Source: Flavobacteriales bacterium (GTDB lineage: Bacteria; Bacteroidota; Bacteroidia; Flavobacteriales_F; PHOS-HE28). From it: a stretch of 64,000 nt of DNA. A program made the translations under genes and the position numbers. The stretch covers positions 1 through 64,000 of the forward strand of contig JACJZF010000014.1 of the NCBI GenBank assembly GCA_020635725.1, in the 5' to 3' direction. Shown here piece after piece: positions 42,562 to 51,271 of this stretch. The notes beneath the pieces were generated by a model that worked only from the letters and a program-made list of their open reading frames with translations, did not search any database and had not been told where the DNA came from. The number at the start of each line of letters is the position of its first letter. Within the stretch, counting starts at the first letter, position 1.

Positions 42562-43008
42562 ATGCTCCGCACTTCGCTGATGCTGCTCGCGCTCGTGTCG
42601 TTGCCGGCATGGGCGCAGATCGGCTTCGGGATCACCATCCCGGCAGGACGCAGCACGGCGCGCCTGGGCACGGTGCCCGATTCGCTGGCCACCTATGCGA
42701 TCAAGGAGGTTGACCTGCGCCCGCGTCCGCCCGGCGGACTGGAGGGATGGATGGCGGCGCTTGCGACCGATGATACCTGCGCCGCGCAGGCCGACAGCCT
42801 CGGCTGCCAGCGCAGGAGCAAGGTGGTGGCACGCTTCACCGTGGAGCGCGACGGCACGCTGAGCGACCCGCAGATCCTGAAGGGCACCTGCGCCTCGGCG
42901 GAGGAGCGGCTGCGCTGCGCGATCAATTCCTCCCCGCCTTGGGAGCCCGGACGCATCGGCTACCACAAGGTGCGCACGCGCATGCAGGTGAGCTTCCGCG
43001 CGCCGTGA
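42562..43008 (+). CDS. Secreted TonB-C-terminal-like protein
   Basis: 148 residues from ATG 42562, chosen because a signal peptide starts there (MLRTSLMLLALVSLPAWAQ) and a -7 box lies 3 bases before it. The C-terminal half (KVVARFTVERDGTLSDPQIL, SSPPWEPGRIGYHKVRTRMQ) follows the pattern of TonB C-terminal domains used by Bacteroidota periplasmic proteins. Four cysteines (DTCAAQADSLGC and KGTCASAEERLRC) may form disulfides. Role unknown. It is stop-to-stop with the next gene, with zero bases between. Confidence 0.65.
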   Translation: MLRTSLMLLALVSLPAWAQIGFGITIPAGRSTARLGTVPDSLATYAIKEVDLRPRPPGGLEGWMAALATDDTCAAQADSLGCQRRSKVVARFTVERDGTLSDPQILKGTCASAEERLRCAINSSPPWEPGRIGYHKVRTRMQVSFRAP

Positions 43009-43959
43009 TCAGCCCTTGACGAAACGCACCGCGGCGTGGCCTTCGCTGGTGAGCAGGTAAACGCCGCTCGTCAGTGTGCTCACATCGATGGTGTTCATGC
43101 CCGGAGCGATGCGCAACTGCTGGATCAAGCGGCCATCGCTGCCGCGCAAGGTGGCCTGCAACGCGCTGCCCGCATCCGAGCGCACCTGGATGTGGTCGTC
43201 GGCGATGCTGGGCGAGACCGCGAGCGCAGGCGCGGCATGCTCCGCGATGCCGTTCGGCGTGAAGAAGGTGGGCTCGTAGCGGTACATGGTGCCCGGCTCA
43301 GGCAGGCCGAACAGGGAAGGCATGTCGCACAGCTGGTCGTAGGACACCTGCGGACTGTCCGGGTCGCCGGAGACCCAGACGCGCTCGATGCAGCCGCTGC
43401 CATCCGCCAGCACCTTGCGCAGGCCGATGTGCGGACCGCTGTCGTTGTTGAAGCCGCTGGCATTGTCATCGGACCGCGGGCCGAAGTGGAGGTACACATG
43501 CCCGGTCTCCAAGGCGATCCAGAGCTGAGCGTTCATGGTGTTCCCCGATAGGCCATTGGCCAGGTGCATGTCGCGCGCCTGCACGACCAGCGTGGCGCCG
43601 TGGGTGGTGGTGACCATCTGGTAACCGATACCCGATGCACCGCCGGTCTCCTCCAGAGGCGTCCCCGCCAGGTGGAAGTAGGCGGTGGATTCATCGTTGG
43701 TCAAACGCACGACGCCATCGCGGTGGATCGCGATGTCGTACACGTCATACACGCTCCCGAAGGCCCATGCCTCCTGCGAAGGCAGGTCGTGCAGGCTGCG
43801 CCAGCCATCGGGTGCCCACGTGCTGATCGCCGTGGCGCCGGAGATGTTCTGATAGGGCTGCGGGGCGATGTCGTGGCTGAAGAGGTAGCTCACCTGGGCC
43901 GACATCAGGACCGGGGCCAGGAGCGCCGCCGCTGTCACAAGGTTGTTCCGGATTTCCAT
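43009..43959 (-). CDS. Secreted protein with type IX secretion sorting domain
   Basis: 316 residues. A signal peptide (to ~22, MSAQ) is followed by a ~200-residue beta-rich region of unknown function. A type A T9SS C-terminal sorting domain starts at about 240 (LAVSPSIADDHIQVRSDAGS ... STLTSGVYLLTSEGHAAVRF), so it is exported across the outer membrane by the type IX system. No catalytic motif is seen. The first hydrophilic stretch has a GWRSLHDLPSQEAW segment without a recognised family. Confidence 0.75.
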   Translation of the reverse strand: MEIRNNLVTAAALLAPVLMSAQVSYLFSHDIAPQPYQNISGATAISTWAPDGWRSLHDLPSQEAWAFGSVYDVYDIAIHRDGVVRLTNDESTAYFHLAGTPLEETGGASGIGYQMVTTTHGATLVVQARDMHLANGLSGNTMNAQLWIALETGHVYLHFGPRSDDNASGFNNDSGPHIGLRKVLADGSGCIERVWVSGDPDSPQVSYDQLCDMPSLFGLPEPGTMYRYEPTFFTPNGIAEHAAPALAVSPSIADDHIQVRSDAGSALQATLRGSDGRLIQQLRIAPGMNTIDVSTLTSGVYLLTSEGHAAVRFVKG

Positions 43960-44081
43960 GATCGCTGGTTTTCAGCCGGCCGTTCGTTCGACCAACACTG
44001 CAAACCAACTCCCGCATCCGGGCGATCGCCTAGCGATGAGTGACTACCGGCCGCGGGGGTGACGCACGGTGCGCGCTCTGT

Positions 44082-44115
44082 TAAAAAGAGAAGCGCGCCC
44101 GAGGGCGCGCTTCTC
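44082..44115 (-). terminator. Rho-independent terminator of the Spy/LTXXQ-like gene
   Basis: GAGAAGCGCGCCC and its exact reverse complement (44088-44100 with 44103-44115), followed on the - strand by TTTTTAA. Belongs to the gene at 44134-44538. Confidence 0.88.
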
Positions 44116-44133
44116 CTGCTCGAAGGAGCATGA

Positions 44134-44538
44134 TCACTCGTTGTGCGGCTTCTGCTGCATGTTGGTGCGCGCCTTCATGTTGGCGTCTCGTTGTTCCTGC
44201 TTGATCCGCTCGTACTGCGCGTTCTGGTCCTTGGTGAGCACGGCCTTGATCTCCGCCTGCTTCTTATCGCGCATCTCGATCGTGCGCTTGCGCTTGGCTT
44301 CCTGGTCGGAGACGGTTCGGTTCAGTTCCTTCATCGCATCGGAATGCCGCGCATCGATCTCCTGGAGCAGCTTCACCTGTTCATCGGTGAGCTTGAGCTC
44401 TTCGCGCAGCGCGAGGGGGGTGTTCCTGCCGGCATGCCGGAGGGTGGGCTGCTCCGCAGGAGCCGTGGTTTGTTCCTGGGCCAGGAGCGCGGTGCCACTG
44501 GCCAGAAGGAGCGAGAGGAGGAGGGCGCGTGTTTTCAT
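44134..44538 (-). CDS. Spy/LTXXQ-like periplasmic helical protein
   Basis: 134 residues. A signal peptide ends at ALLAQ. The rest is helical and charged, with LREELKLTDEQVKLLQEIDA matching the L-T-x-x-Q repeat of CpxP/Spy-like envelope chaperones, and a second related stretch (IKAVLTKDQNAQYERIKQEQ). It may bind unfolded proteins or metals in the periplasm. Own -7 box 4 bases before the ATG and own terminator: a monocistronic unit. Confidence 0.75.
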   Translation of the reverse strand: MKTRALLLSLLLASGTALLAQEQTTAPAEQPTLRHAGRNTPLALREELKLTDEQVKLLQEIDARHSDAMKELNRTVSDQEAKRKRTIEMRDKKQAEIKAVLTKDQNAQYERIKQEQRDANMKARTNMQQKPHNE

Positions 44539-44542
44539 GCAG

Positions 44543-44550
44543 CCAAGTTA
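44543..44550 (-). promoter_or_regulatory. -7-like box abutting the Spy/LTXXQ-like gene
   Basis: TAACTTGG on the - strand, ending 4 bases before ATG 44538. Confidence 0.5.
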
Positions 44551-44569
44551 GCGAGGGCGGAGCGTGCGG

Positions 44570-46618
44570 TCACCGTTCGATGATGATGCGCGTGGTGGCG
44601 CTTTCACCGATGACCAGGGCATAGGCGCCGGGAGCGAGGTGCCCCACATCGATGCCGCGCCGTGCCGCGCCGATCGAGGTGCGCAGGGCGATTCGGCCCG
44701 TGGCCTCGATGATCCTGACGGGCAGCCCGGCATCGAGGCCAGCGGTGTTCGCCAGCTGGATGATGCCCGAAGCGGGGTTCGGGTAGGCGGTGACAGCGGC
44801 GCTGAGCCGCTCCTGCATGCCCACGTTCTGATCCAGGTCCACGCGGACGAGCTGATGGGTGGTGGCATTCACGTACCACAGCCTGCCATCGGGCCCGATC
44901 TCGATGCCCATGATGCCGGCCACCCCGGTGCTGATGCGCCCGATCTCGGCGAAGGAGCCGAGCATGTCATACACTACGATGTCGCCGTTGGCATGGTCGC
45001 TCACGAGCAGATGGTTCCCGCTGATGGCGATGCCGGCGGGCTCGATCAGTCCCTCGCTCACGATCTCCTCCCACACATGCCCGCTCATCTGGCTGTACTC
45101 CACATAGGTCTCGTAGGGTCCGAATGAACCCGGACCGCTCACGGTGCCGCTGCGCGTATCGAGGCGGATCACGCGCTGGTTGCCATGGTCCACCGCGTAG
45201 AGCCAGCCGTCGCGCTTGTCGAGCTCGCAATGGCTCACGATGTGGTCGTTCGGGTCGCGCTGGATGTCCATGCCGGCGTATCGGCGGATGATGGCATCGC
45301 CGTGGAAGTCGTTGCCGGGGCCGTGGTCGCTGCGGAAGTCGTGCATCACGATGTCGTGGTTGTAGCCATCGACCACCCAATAGGTGTTCCAGCGGTCGTG
45401 CGCGATGCCTTGGCTGTGCGGGGTCACGTGGAGCATATCGAGGTGGCTGCCCAAGGGGCCGAAGAGGTTCTGGGCGTAGATGGCGGGATCGCTGCTCCAG
45501 AGCGTGATGCCGGTGAAGGGCGCGCCGCCGTTGTGGTTGGCATCGAATACGCCCGGCGCGGTGCTGAAGTTGCCGTTGTCGCCGAAGGCGATGGCGGTGG
45601 GAAGGCTCATGAAGTGCCATGCATTGGGGTCGCGCTGCCACAAGAAGGTCATGTCCGGGCCACCGGGGTTGAAGAAGCGCACGGTGCTGCCGCCGCTGCT
45701 CTCCACATCCTTGTTGATCACCCAGAGCTCATTGCGGTCGCGATCCGGGTGGAAGGCGAGGTCGCGCGGCACGAGCAGGTCCTCATCATCATCGGCCACC
45801 ACGGTGAAGGTGGGTGCGGCGCTCAGGTAATCGGCCACGAGGTCGGGCACGGCATCGTTCACGATCAGCGCGGCTGTGCCTGCATCGTTGGCCGGCGCGT
45901 CGTCCGGCATGCCGTTGAGATTCGTGGCCCAGATGCTGAGCGCGACATCGCCGGGAGCCGAAGGCAGCCAGGGGCCATCGACCTTGAACTCGTACCGGTT
46001 GCCGCTGGGGATGCTCACGCTGGTGAAGTCCTGGGTGAATTCCGTGGTTCCGTTCAACGCCACGTTCAGCGTGAAGCTGGTGATGGTCTCCGACCCGAAG
46101 TTGCGCACCGTGCCGCTGAAGTAGGTGCCGAGCCCTACGGTGTTGTAAAGGGGCGTGGTAAGGGCCGTGATGCCCATGTCATAGGGAGCGGGCGTGGCCA
46201 CGGTGAAGCTGAAGAGGTGGAAGCCGCCAGCCTCATTGAACTCGGCGATGACCACGCCTCCGGTGAGCACGCGGTAGGTCGCCTGGTTGTCGCCGTAGCT
46301 GTCGATGGCCACGATGGTGTACTGCGCGCCTTCGGTCAGGCACCAAGGACCCTCGGTGTAGGTGGTGTTGCTGGCATAGCCGCCGGCGGGTGAGGTCTGT
46401 GTGCCGCCGCTGTTGCAATTGATGGTTCCCGTGTTCCCGCCGGTGAAGAGCGGCGATTGCCCGCAGGTGTTGCCGTAGGGCACCAGTTGCCAATAGGTCT
46501 CATTGCCCCAGTCGTCGGTGAGCACCTCGATGGTGATCTCGAGTTCACCAGCATTGCATTGCGCGAGGGCGGAAGCGGGGGTGAGGGCGAGGAGGAAGCA
46601 GGGTAGGGCGTATCGCAT
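44570..46618 (-). CDS. Large secreted protein with propeller-like region and T9SS sorting domain
   Basis: 682 residues. Signal peptide to ~19 (ASALAQ). Region 20-145 is a beta-sandwich resembling Bacteroidota surface domains. Region 150-260 is a CARDB/Ig-like domain (NTVGLGTYFSGTVRNFGSET). Region 270-600 has NHL/six-bladed-propeller-like repeats (LYAVDHGNQRVIRLDTRSGT, GIAISGNHLLVSDHANGDIV, GIEIGPDGRLWYVNATTHQL). A T9SS C-terminal domain closes it (VTAYPNPASGIIQLAN). Exported by type IX secretion; binding or enzymatic role unknown. Confidence 0.78.
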   Translation of the reverse strand: MRYALPCFLLALTPASALAQCNAGELEITIEVLTDDWGNETYWQLVPYGNTCGQSPLFTGGNTGTINCNSGGTQTSPAGGYASNTTYTEGPWCLTEGAQYTIVAIDSYGDNQATYRVLTGGVVIAEFNEAGGFHLFSFTVATPAPYDMGITALTTPLYNTVGLGTYFSGTVRNFGSETITSFTLNVALNGTTEFTQDFTSVSIPSGNRYEFKVDGPWLPSAPGDVALSIWATNLNGMPDDAPANDAGTAALIVNDAVPDLVADYLSAAPTFTVVADDDEDLLVPRDLAFHPDRDRNELWVINKDVESSGGSTVRFFNPGGPDMTFLWQRDPNAWHFMSLPTAIAFGDNGNFSTAPGVFDANHNGGAPFTGITLWSSDPAIYAQNLFGPLGSHLDMLHVTPHSQGIAHDRWNTYWVVDGYNHDIVMHDFRSDHGPGNDFHGDAIIRRYAGMDIQRDPNDHIVSHCELDKRDGWLYAVDHGNQRVIRLDTRSGTVSGPGSFGPYETYVEYSQMSGHVWEEIVSEGLIEPAGIAISGNHLLVSDHANGDIVVYDMLGSFAEIGRISTGVAGIMGIEIGPDGRLWYVNATTHQLVRVDLDQNVGMQERLSAAVTAYPNPASGIIQLANTAGLDAGLPVRIIEATGRIALRTSIGAARRGIDVGHLAPGAYALVIGESATTRIIIER

Positions 46619-46723
46619 CGGAAGGGGTTGGGTCGTGAAGCTAATCCTCGGGACCAGTAGCGCGCTGGAACTCGACCATCACCCGAACACCTTCCTTGGA
46701 TGGCTTCCCGGAGCCGATGACGA

Positions 46724-47275
46724 TCAATCGCCGATGAGTCGCCCGTAGACGGCGGAATCGAGCTGCCGGCCTTCCCAGTGGTAGTTGCCACGCATGATTC
46801 CATCGAGCCGATAGCCGCAGCGCTCCAGCAGCGCACGCGACGCGGTGTTGTCCGGTGCGGTGATGGCCTCGATGCGGTGGAAGCCGATCGCCGTGAAGCC
46901 GTGTTCGGTGATGTGCTCCAGGGCTTCGCGCATGAGCCCCTTGCCCCAGTGCGCGGGGTCGAGGAGGTAGCCCACCTCGCCGGTCCAGTGCTCGGGTTTC
47001 AGCCGGTAGAAGCCGATGGTGCCGATGAGTGTATCGTCGTCGGCCAGGGTGATGGCCCAGGTGAGCCCTTCGTTAGAGGCGCGGATGGCGGCGTTGCGGT
47101 CGATGAGCTCGCGCGCATCGGCTCGTTCCTGTGCGATGGGGCGACCGATATGCCGCATCACGCGGGGATCGCTGCGCAGGGCGAAGAGCCGATCGGTGTC
47201 ATCCGCGCGCATCTCCCGCAGGCGCAAGCGGTCGGTTCGCAGGTCAGGGAAGACGGAGAAGTCGAGCACCTGCAT
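46724..47275 (-). CDS. RimJ/RimL-type GNAT N-acetyltransferase
   Basis: 183 residues. GNAT fold: FPDLRTDRLRLREMRADDTD at the start, acetyl-CoA loop region VGYLLDPAHWGKGLMREALE and the C-terminal NTASRALLERCGYRLDGIMR. Acetylates an amino group, in this subfamily often a ribosomal protein N terminus or a small molecule. The start is 1 base after the stop of the alpha/beta hydrolase gene, so the two form an operon. Confidence 0.9.
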   Translation of the reverse strand: MQVLDFSVFPDLRTDRLRLREMRADDTDRLFALRSDPRVMRHIGRPIAQERADARELIDRNAAIRASNEGLTWAITLADDDTLIGTIGFYRLKPEHWTGEVGYLLDPAHWGKGLMREALEHITEHGFTAIGFHRIEAITAPDNTASRALLERCGYRLDGIMRGNYHWEGRQLDSAVYGRLIGD

Positions 47276-47276
47276 G

Positions 47277-48023
47277 TTACTGGTACGTATTCATGAAATC
47301 GAGCAGGGCCTGGTTGAAGGCAGCCGGGTTCTCGGCGCTGCTCAAGTGCGCCGCATCGGGCAATACGATCAGGCGGCTACCTGGCATCGCGTCGCGCATG
47401 GCCACGCTCGTGGGCAGGGGCATGAGCGTATCGTGCGCACCGGTGATGACGAGCGCGGGCTTCGTCCAGCCGCGCAGGAGGCTGAAGCGGTCGGGGCGCA
47501 GCGCCATGCCGCGGGAGGCGGCCGCGATCGCCTCTGGCCGCTGCCGCGCGATCATCGATTCGATGCGCCGCACGAGCTCGGGCCGTTGGGCCTGCGACTG
47601 CTCACTGAGCAGCTTCGGCAGCATGGCTCGCGCGATCACCTGGGGGCCGTGCTCCAGCGCATCCAGGGCGGTCTTCTCCCTGGCGGCTCGTCCTTCCGCA
47701 TCATCGGCCGTGGCGCGCGTGTTGCACAGCACCAAGGCATCCACGCGCTCGGGGGAGCGCGCCGCCAGGGCCATGGCCACATAGCCACCCATGCTCAGGC
47801 CGCCGATCGTCGCTCGCTTCACGCCCGCGGCGTCCATATCGGCCAGCACATCATCGGCAAGCTGTTCCATGGTAAGCGCGGTGGGCAATGCGCGGCGGTC
47901 AGCACCGAAGCCGCGGAGATCCGGCGCCAGCACACGGCATGCGGCCGAAAGCCCTTCCGCCTGCGGCTGCCAATAGCTGCCCTCGAAGGGGAACCCGTGA
48001 AGCAAGACCAGCGCTCGTTCCAT
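47277..48023 (-). CDS. Alpha/beta hydrolase
   Basis: 248 residues of the alpha/beta-hydrolase fold. LLHGFPFEGSYWQPQAEGLS is at the oxyanion region, the nucleophile elbow is GGLSMGGYVAMAL, the late acid lies in VITGAHDTLMPLP and the catalytic His in LPDAAHLSSAENPAAFN. It is similar to 3-oxoadipate enol-lactonase-type esterases; the substrate cannot be set. Divergent from the gene at 48060 with 36 bases between. Confidence 0.88.
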   Translation of the reverse strand: MERALVLLHGFPFEGSYWQPQAEGLSAACRVLAPDLRGFGADRRALPTALTMEQLADDVLADMDAAGVKRATIGGLSMGGYVAMALAARSPERVDALVLCNTRATADDAEGRAAREKTALDALEHGPQVIARAMLPKLLSEQSQAQRPELVRRIESMIARQRPEAIAAASRGMALRPDRFSLLRGWTKPALVITGAHDTLMPLPTSVAMRDAMPGSRLIVLPDAAHLSSAENPAAFNQALLDFMNTYQ

Positions 48024-48047
48024 GTCACCGTTAGATGCAGGAGGACC

Positions 48048-48055
48048 GATCTTCG
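48048..48055 (+). promoter_or_regulatory. -7-like box abutting the gene at 48060
   Basis: GATCTTCG, ending 4 bases before ATG 48060. Confidence 0.4.
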
Positions 48056-48059
48056 TCGC

Positions 48060-49154
48060 ATGCGTGCGATCATTTCCGGCCTCTTGCTCTGCTGCACGGC
48101 GAATCTATTCGCCAAGGACTACGTGGTGCCACCGGATGATGTGGCGGGCTTCTTCGCCAACCTGCCGAAGGACGCCACTCGGGTGCTGTTCACGGCCGCT
48201 GCGGTGTACAAATGCCAAACGGACATCGTGCTGCCCGACGCGCAGCTGCTGGTGGTCGATGGGGCAGGGGCGCGCCTGATCCTCGGCCCCGCCAGCAACG
48301 GTTTCACACGGCGCATCCGCGATCAGAAGCACGCGGAGTCGTGCACCGGGTACCGCTATCTCATCCGTGACTTCGCTTCCATCGAAGGCGGGCGCAAGGC
48401 GATCGATCTGCAGGCCACCTTGGGCAGCACCGTGGAGAACGTGCGGTGCAAGGGGCAGACCGAGGCCGCCGTGGACCTGCGCTTCTGCCTGCTCACGCGG
48501 CTGGAGAACGTGGTGCTCACCATGCCCGCGAAACGCGGCTTCGTGGTGCGGGCTGGCGACTGGGCCGGTGCCAGCTGGAGCAACAGCCAGAGCAACCACA
48601 CGGTGCTGGAGCAATGCCGGGTGTATTGCGCGGCCACCACCACGGAGGCCTTCACGGTGCTCAACTGCAACGGCGTGCGCATGGTCGATTGCATCAGCGA
48701 GGGAGCGCCCTGCGACCACGATCTCTTCCTCTCGGCATCCACCGATGGCCATGAGGATGCCCCCGCGCGCAACTCCGTGGTGAAGCAGTTCGCCCTCTCG
48801 AATTTCCATGTGGAGCACGCCACGCGTGTGGCCAGCATCCATGTGAACATGCCGCCGCGCTCCAGCGTGGACATTGATCAGGTGTATTGGAACGGCCGAT
48901 TCACCGCGCCAGCCATACGGTACATCAGCGGGCAGCTGAACCTCTCGGACATCGGCTGGTGGAACGAGGGATTGTACATCGCCTCGCGCATCGCCGCGCC
49001 GCGCATCAACGCGGACCGCTGCCATGGCGCCCTGCGCATGGATCAAGTCACCGGCGGCGGCAAACGGGCTGGATCGCTGCGCCTGGTGGACCCGCTGCCC
49101 GGCAATGAGACCCTGCAGCTCAATTATGTGCGTGTGACGCGCTCCGCGATGTAG
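48060..49154 (+). CDS. Secreted beta-helix-like protein
   Basis: 364 residues from ATG 48060, where a signal peptide begins (MRAIISGLLLCCTANLFAKD) and a -7-like box ends 4 bases before. The body has short repeating strands (ATLGSTVENVRCKGQTEAAV, LLTRLENVVLTMPAKRGFVV, CRVYCAATTTEAFTVLNCNG), consistent with a right-handed beta-helix as in pectate-lyase-like proteins. No catalytic set is recognised and no T9SS domain is seen. Much longer upstream frames are antisense to the hydrolase and rejected. Confidence 0.6.
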   Translation: MRAIISGLLLCCTANLFAKDYVVPPDDVAGFFANLPKDATRVLFTAAAVYKCQTDIVLPDAQLLVVDGAGARLILGPASNGFTRRIRDQKHAESCTGYRYLIRDFASIEGGRKAIDLQATLGSTVENVRCKGQTEAAVDLRFCLLTRLENVVLTMPAKRGFVVRAGDWAGASWSNSQSNHTVLEQCRVYCAATTTEAFTVLNCNGVRMVDCISEGAPCDHDLFLSASTDGHEDAPARNSVVKQFALSNFHVEHATRVASIHVNMPPRSSVDIDQVYWNGRFTAPAIRYISGQLNLSDIGWWNEGLYIASRIAAPRINADRCHGALRMDQVTGGGKRAGSLRLVDPLPGNETLQLNYVRVTRSAM

Positions 49155-49159
49155 CTTGT
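49152..49159 (+). promoter_or_regulatory. -7-like box abutting the CPBP gene
   Basis: TAGCTTGT, ending 4 bases before ATG 49164. Its TAG is also the stop codon of the upstream gene, so promoter and stop share bases. Confidence 0.45.
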
Positions 49160-49163
49160 CGCC

Positions 49164-50114
49164 ATGGTGCCCGATCGCAGCCGCATCGTCGGATATGTTC
49201 TCATCGCCTTCGGGTTCACGTGGGCAGTGGCTGGGATCGGCTGGCTGTTCGGCATCGATACAAGCTCGGGCTTCACCTACATGGCGCTGGCCGCATGCTG
49301 CATGCTGGGCCCGGCCATCGCGGCCATCATCCGGCAACGGGCCATCGAGAAGCTTCCGTGGAGCGGCCTCGGACTGTCCATCCCCGGCACGCGCTGGAAG
49401 GTGCTGGCTGCTACCTGCGCGGTAGGGCTGCTCATCGCTCCGCTGTACCTGCTCTGCCAGCATCTCTTGGGCGATGTGCTCGGCATGGCGCCATTCGGCC
49501 ACGCGGAAGTGAACAATGAACGCATGGCCGTGGCGGTGTCCGAGCTGGCGGCGCAGCTGGGCAGTGACCCCAGCGCGATGGAGAAGAACAAGTGGCTGCT
49601 GGAGCTACCGGCCTGGCTCGTGCTGCTCATCATCCAGATCGCGGCCCTGTTCTCGGCCTTTTCCCTCAATCTGATCTTCATGCTCGGGGAGGAGCTCGGC
49701 TGGCGCGGCTATCTCTTCCAAGTGACCAGCGCTTGGAATCCGCTGCGCCGTGTGCTGCTCACCGGGGTGCTCTGGGGACTTTGGCATGCGCCGCTCATCG
49801 CGCTCGGGCACAACTACCCCGGCTATCCGGTCAGCGGCATCGGCATGATGGTGGTGTTCTGCGTGCTGGCGGCGCTGCTCTTCGACTGGACACGCGCGCG
49901 CAGCGGCACCATCTGGTCATCGGCGGTGCTGCATGGGTTGATCAACGGAGGTGCGGGCGGAATGGCGCTCTTCGCGTGGGGCGGTCATCCGTTCCTCGGC
50001 TCATTGGTGGGCGTGGCAGGCTTCATCGTGCTCGTGTTGCTCGCGTCCGCTGTCCTGGCCTTCGATCCGGCGTACAAAGCAAGCCTCCTGCACGGCCCTC
50101 AGCCCGCCGCCTGA
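49164..50114 (+). CDS. CPBP family intramembrane metalloprotease
   Basis: 316 residues with eight hydrophobic segments. CPBP/Abi motifs: EELGWRGYLFQ (Glu-Glu-x-x-x-Arg), LWGLWHAPLIALGHNY and HGLINGGAGG. These Rce1-like proteases cleave within or near the membrane. The substrate is unknown; family members act in bacteriocin immunity or protein maturation. It overlaps the tail of the convergent S4 gene by 16 bases. Confidence 0.9.
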   Translation: MVPDRSRIVGYVLIAFGFTWAVAGIGWLFGIDTSSGFTYMALAACCMLGPAIAAIIRQRAIEKLPWSGLGLSIPGTRWKVLAATCAVGLLIAPLYLLCQHLLGDVLGMAPFGHAEVNNERMAVAVSELAAQLGSDPSAMEKNKWLLELPAWLVLLIIQIAALFSAFSLNLIFMLGEELGWRGYLFQVTSAWNPLRRVLLTGVLWGLWHAPLIALGHNYPGYPVSGIGMMVVFCVLAALLFDWTRARSGTIWSSAVLHGLINGGAGGMALFAWGGHPFLGSLVGVAGFIVLVLLASAVLAFDPAYKASLLHGPQPAA

Positions 50115-50326
50115 GCGATCACCCGGATCACCGTTCCCGCGCATTCGACCTGCTGTCCCACGCGAATCTTATTGGTCTTGCGCAGCTCCACCTGGCCATC
50201 CACCTTCACGCGTCCTTCGGCCACGAGCTGCTTCCCCTGGCCGCCGCTGTCGCACACACCGGCGAGTTTCAGCAATTGGTTCAGCTCGATGTACTCGCCG
50301 CTCAGCTCGAAGGTGACCTCGCTCAT
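50099..50326 (-). CDS. S4-domain RNA-binding protein (YbcJ-like)
   Basis: 75 residues, a single S4 RNA-binding domain (YIELNQLLKLAGVCDSGGQG then KQLVAEGRVKVDGQVELRKT). Such lone S4 proteins bind ribosomal or structured RNA. A -7-like box (TTCCTTTG) ends 4 bases before the ATG. Confidence 0.9.
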   Translation of the reverse strand: MSEVTFELSGEYIELNQLLKLAGVCDSGGQGKQLVAEGRVKVDGQVELRKTNKIRVGQQVECAGTVIRVIAQAAG

Positions 50327-50330
50327 GCGG

Positions 50331-50338
50331 CAAAGGAA
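50331..50338 (-). promoter_or_regulatory. -7-like box abutting the S4 gene
   Basis: TTCCTTTG on the - strand, ending 4 bases before ATG 50326. Confidence 0.45.
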
Positions 50339-50441
50339 GAGGCCAGAACCGTTCCGTCCAGCTCATTTCCCGTTTCATCGTGGTGGAGCCTGCGTATCGA
50401 CATCCTCCGGAATACGTTGGTGCCATCAACCCGACACAACC

Positions 50442-50648
50442 ATGGAACGAGTCCTGCATCCGCGCCGCCGCCTCGCGATCACCGTTTCAGCGCTGCTTTA
50501 TGTGCTGGCGCTTCTCGCGCTCACCGTCATCTTGCCTTCCTGCCAGCACGATGATGTGGTGGCGCCGGGTGGCAGCACGTCGGTGGCCGATGACCACGGT
50601 GGGCACGGGAACGATGATCCGCCGGGCGACGACCACGGTCACAACTGA
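50442..50648 (+). CDS. Small His/Asp-rich lipoprotein-like protein
   Basis: 68 residues. One hydrophobic segment ends in a lipobox-like LTVILPSC (about residue 34), after which the mature peptide would be ~35 residues, with a C terminus of alternating Asp, His and Gly (DDHGGHGNDDPPGDDHGHN). The tail looks like a metal-binding sequence. A TACGTTGG box lies 21 bases before the ATG. It overlaps the tail of the convergent Gre gene by 10 bases. Not recognised as a known family. Confidence 0.5.
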   Translation: MERVLHPRRRLAITVSALLYVLALLALTVILPSCQHDDVVAPGGSTSVADDHGGHGNDDPPGDDHGHN

Positions 50649-51166
50649 TCGGCCGATACCTCCAACACCAGCAGCTGCAGGGTGTTCGCGCCGAGCTGGA
50701 AGCTGGCTCGCTCCCCAGGCCTCTTGCCGATCAGGGCCCGGGCGATGGGCGCGATGAAGGCGATGCGTCCTTCGCGCACGTCGGCCTCATCCACACCCAC
50801 GATCGTGAATCGCAGCTCTTTGCCCGTCTGCGGGCCATCGGTGTACCTGAACCGCACGCTGCTTCCGAAACGGGCCTCATCGCCAGGTGACGCCGACGGA
50901 TCCACTTCGCGGGCGGTGACGATCCGCTCCTGCAATAGCGCCAAGCGGCCCTCGTGCTCGGCCACCAAGCGTTGTCGATCGTAATCGGCCAGGGCAGGGT
51001 CGGCCTGCACACGGCGAAGCTCCGTCTCGAGCGCCTCACGCTCCGCACGCAGCAGCCGCAAACCACGGGGCGTCACGTAGTTCGGGACCCCGTCGGGCAG
51101 TGGCGCGCGGGGCGGAATGAAGGGCGCTTCCTCCTGATCATCCTCCTTGACGAATCCGCGGCTCAT
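50639..51166 (-). CDS. GreA/GreB-type transcription elongation factor
   Basis: 175 residues. The N-terminal coiled coil (LRLLRAEREALETELRRVQA) is followed by a C-terminal FKBP-like domain (FGSSVRFRYTDGPQTGKELR, IAPIARALIGKRPGERASFQ). Gre factors stimulate RNA polymerase to cleave backtracked transcripts. The N-terminal ~30 residues are an extra Pro/acidic leader (KEDDQEEAPFIPPRAPLPDG), as in Bacteroidota GreB-like proteins. Confidence 0.88.
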   Translation of the reverse strand: MSRGFVKEDDQEEAPFIPPRAPLPDGVPNYVTPRGLRLLRAEREALETELRRVQADPALADYDRQRLVAEHEGRLALLQERIVTAREVDPSASPGDEARFGSSVRFRYTDGPQTGKELRFTIVGVDEADVREGRIAFIAPIARALIGKRPGERASFQLGANTLQLLVLEVSADQL

Positions 51167-51170
51167 GGGG

Positions 51171-51178
51171 CGAAGTTC
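51171..51178 (-). promoter_or_regulatory. -7-like box abutting the Gre gene
   Basis: GAACTTCG on the - strand, ending 4 bases before ATG 51166. Confidence 0.4.
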
Positions 51179-51271
51179 GGCATTGCAATAGCTTGACCTT
51201 CAACGGGTCAACATATTCGGCTGAATGCCGTATACCGGTCCGGACCGGCCTCGGCCCCTAGCACGATACGC

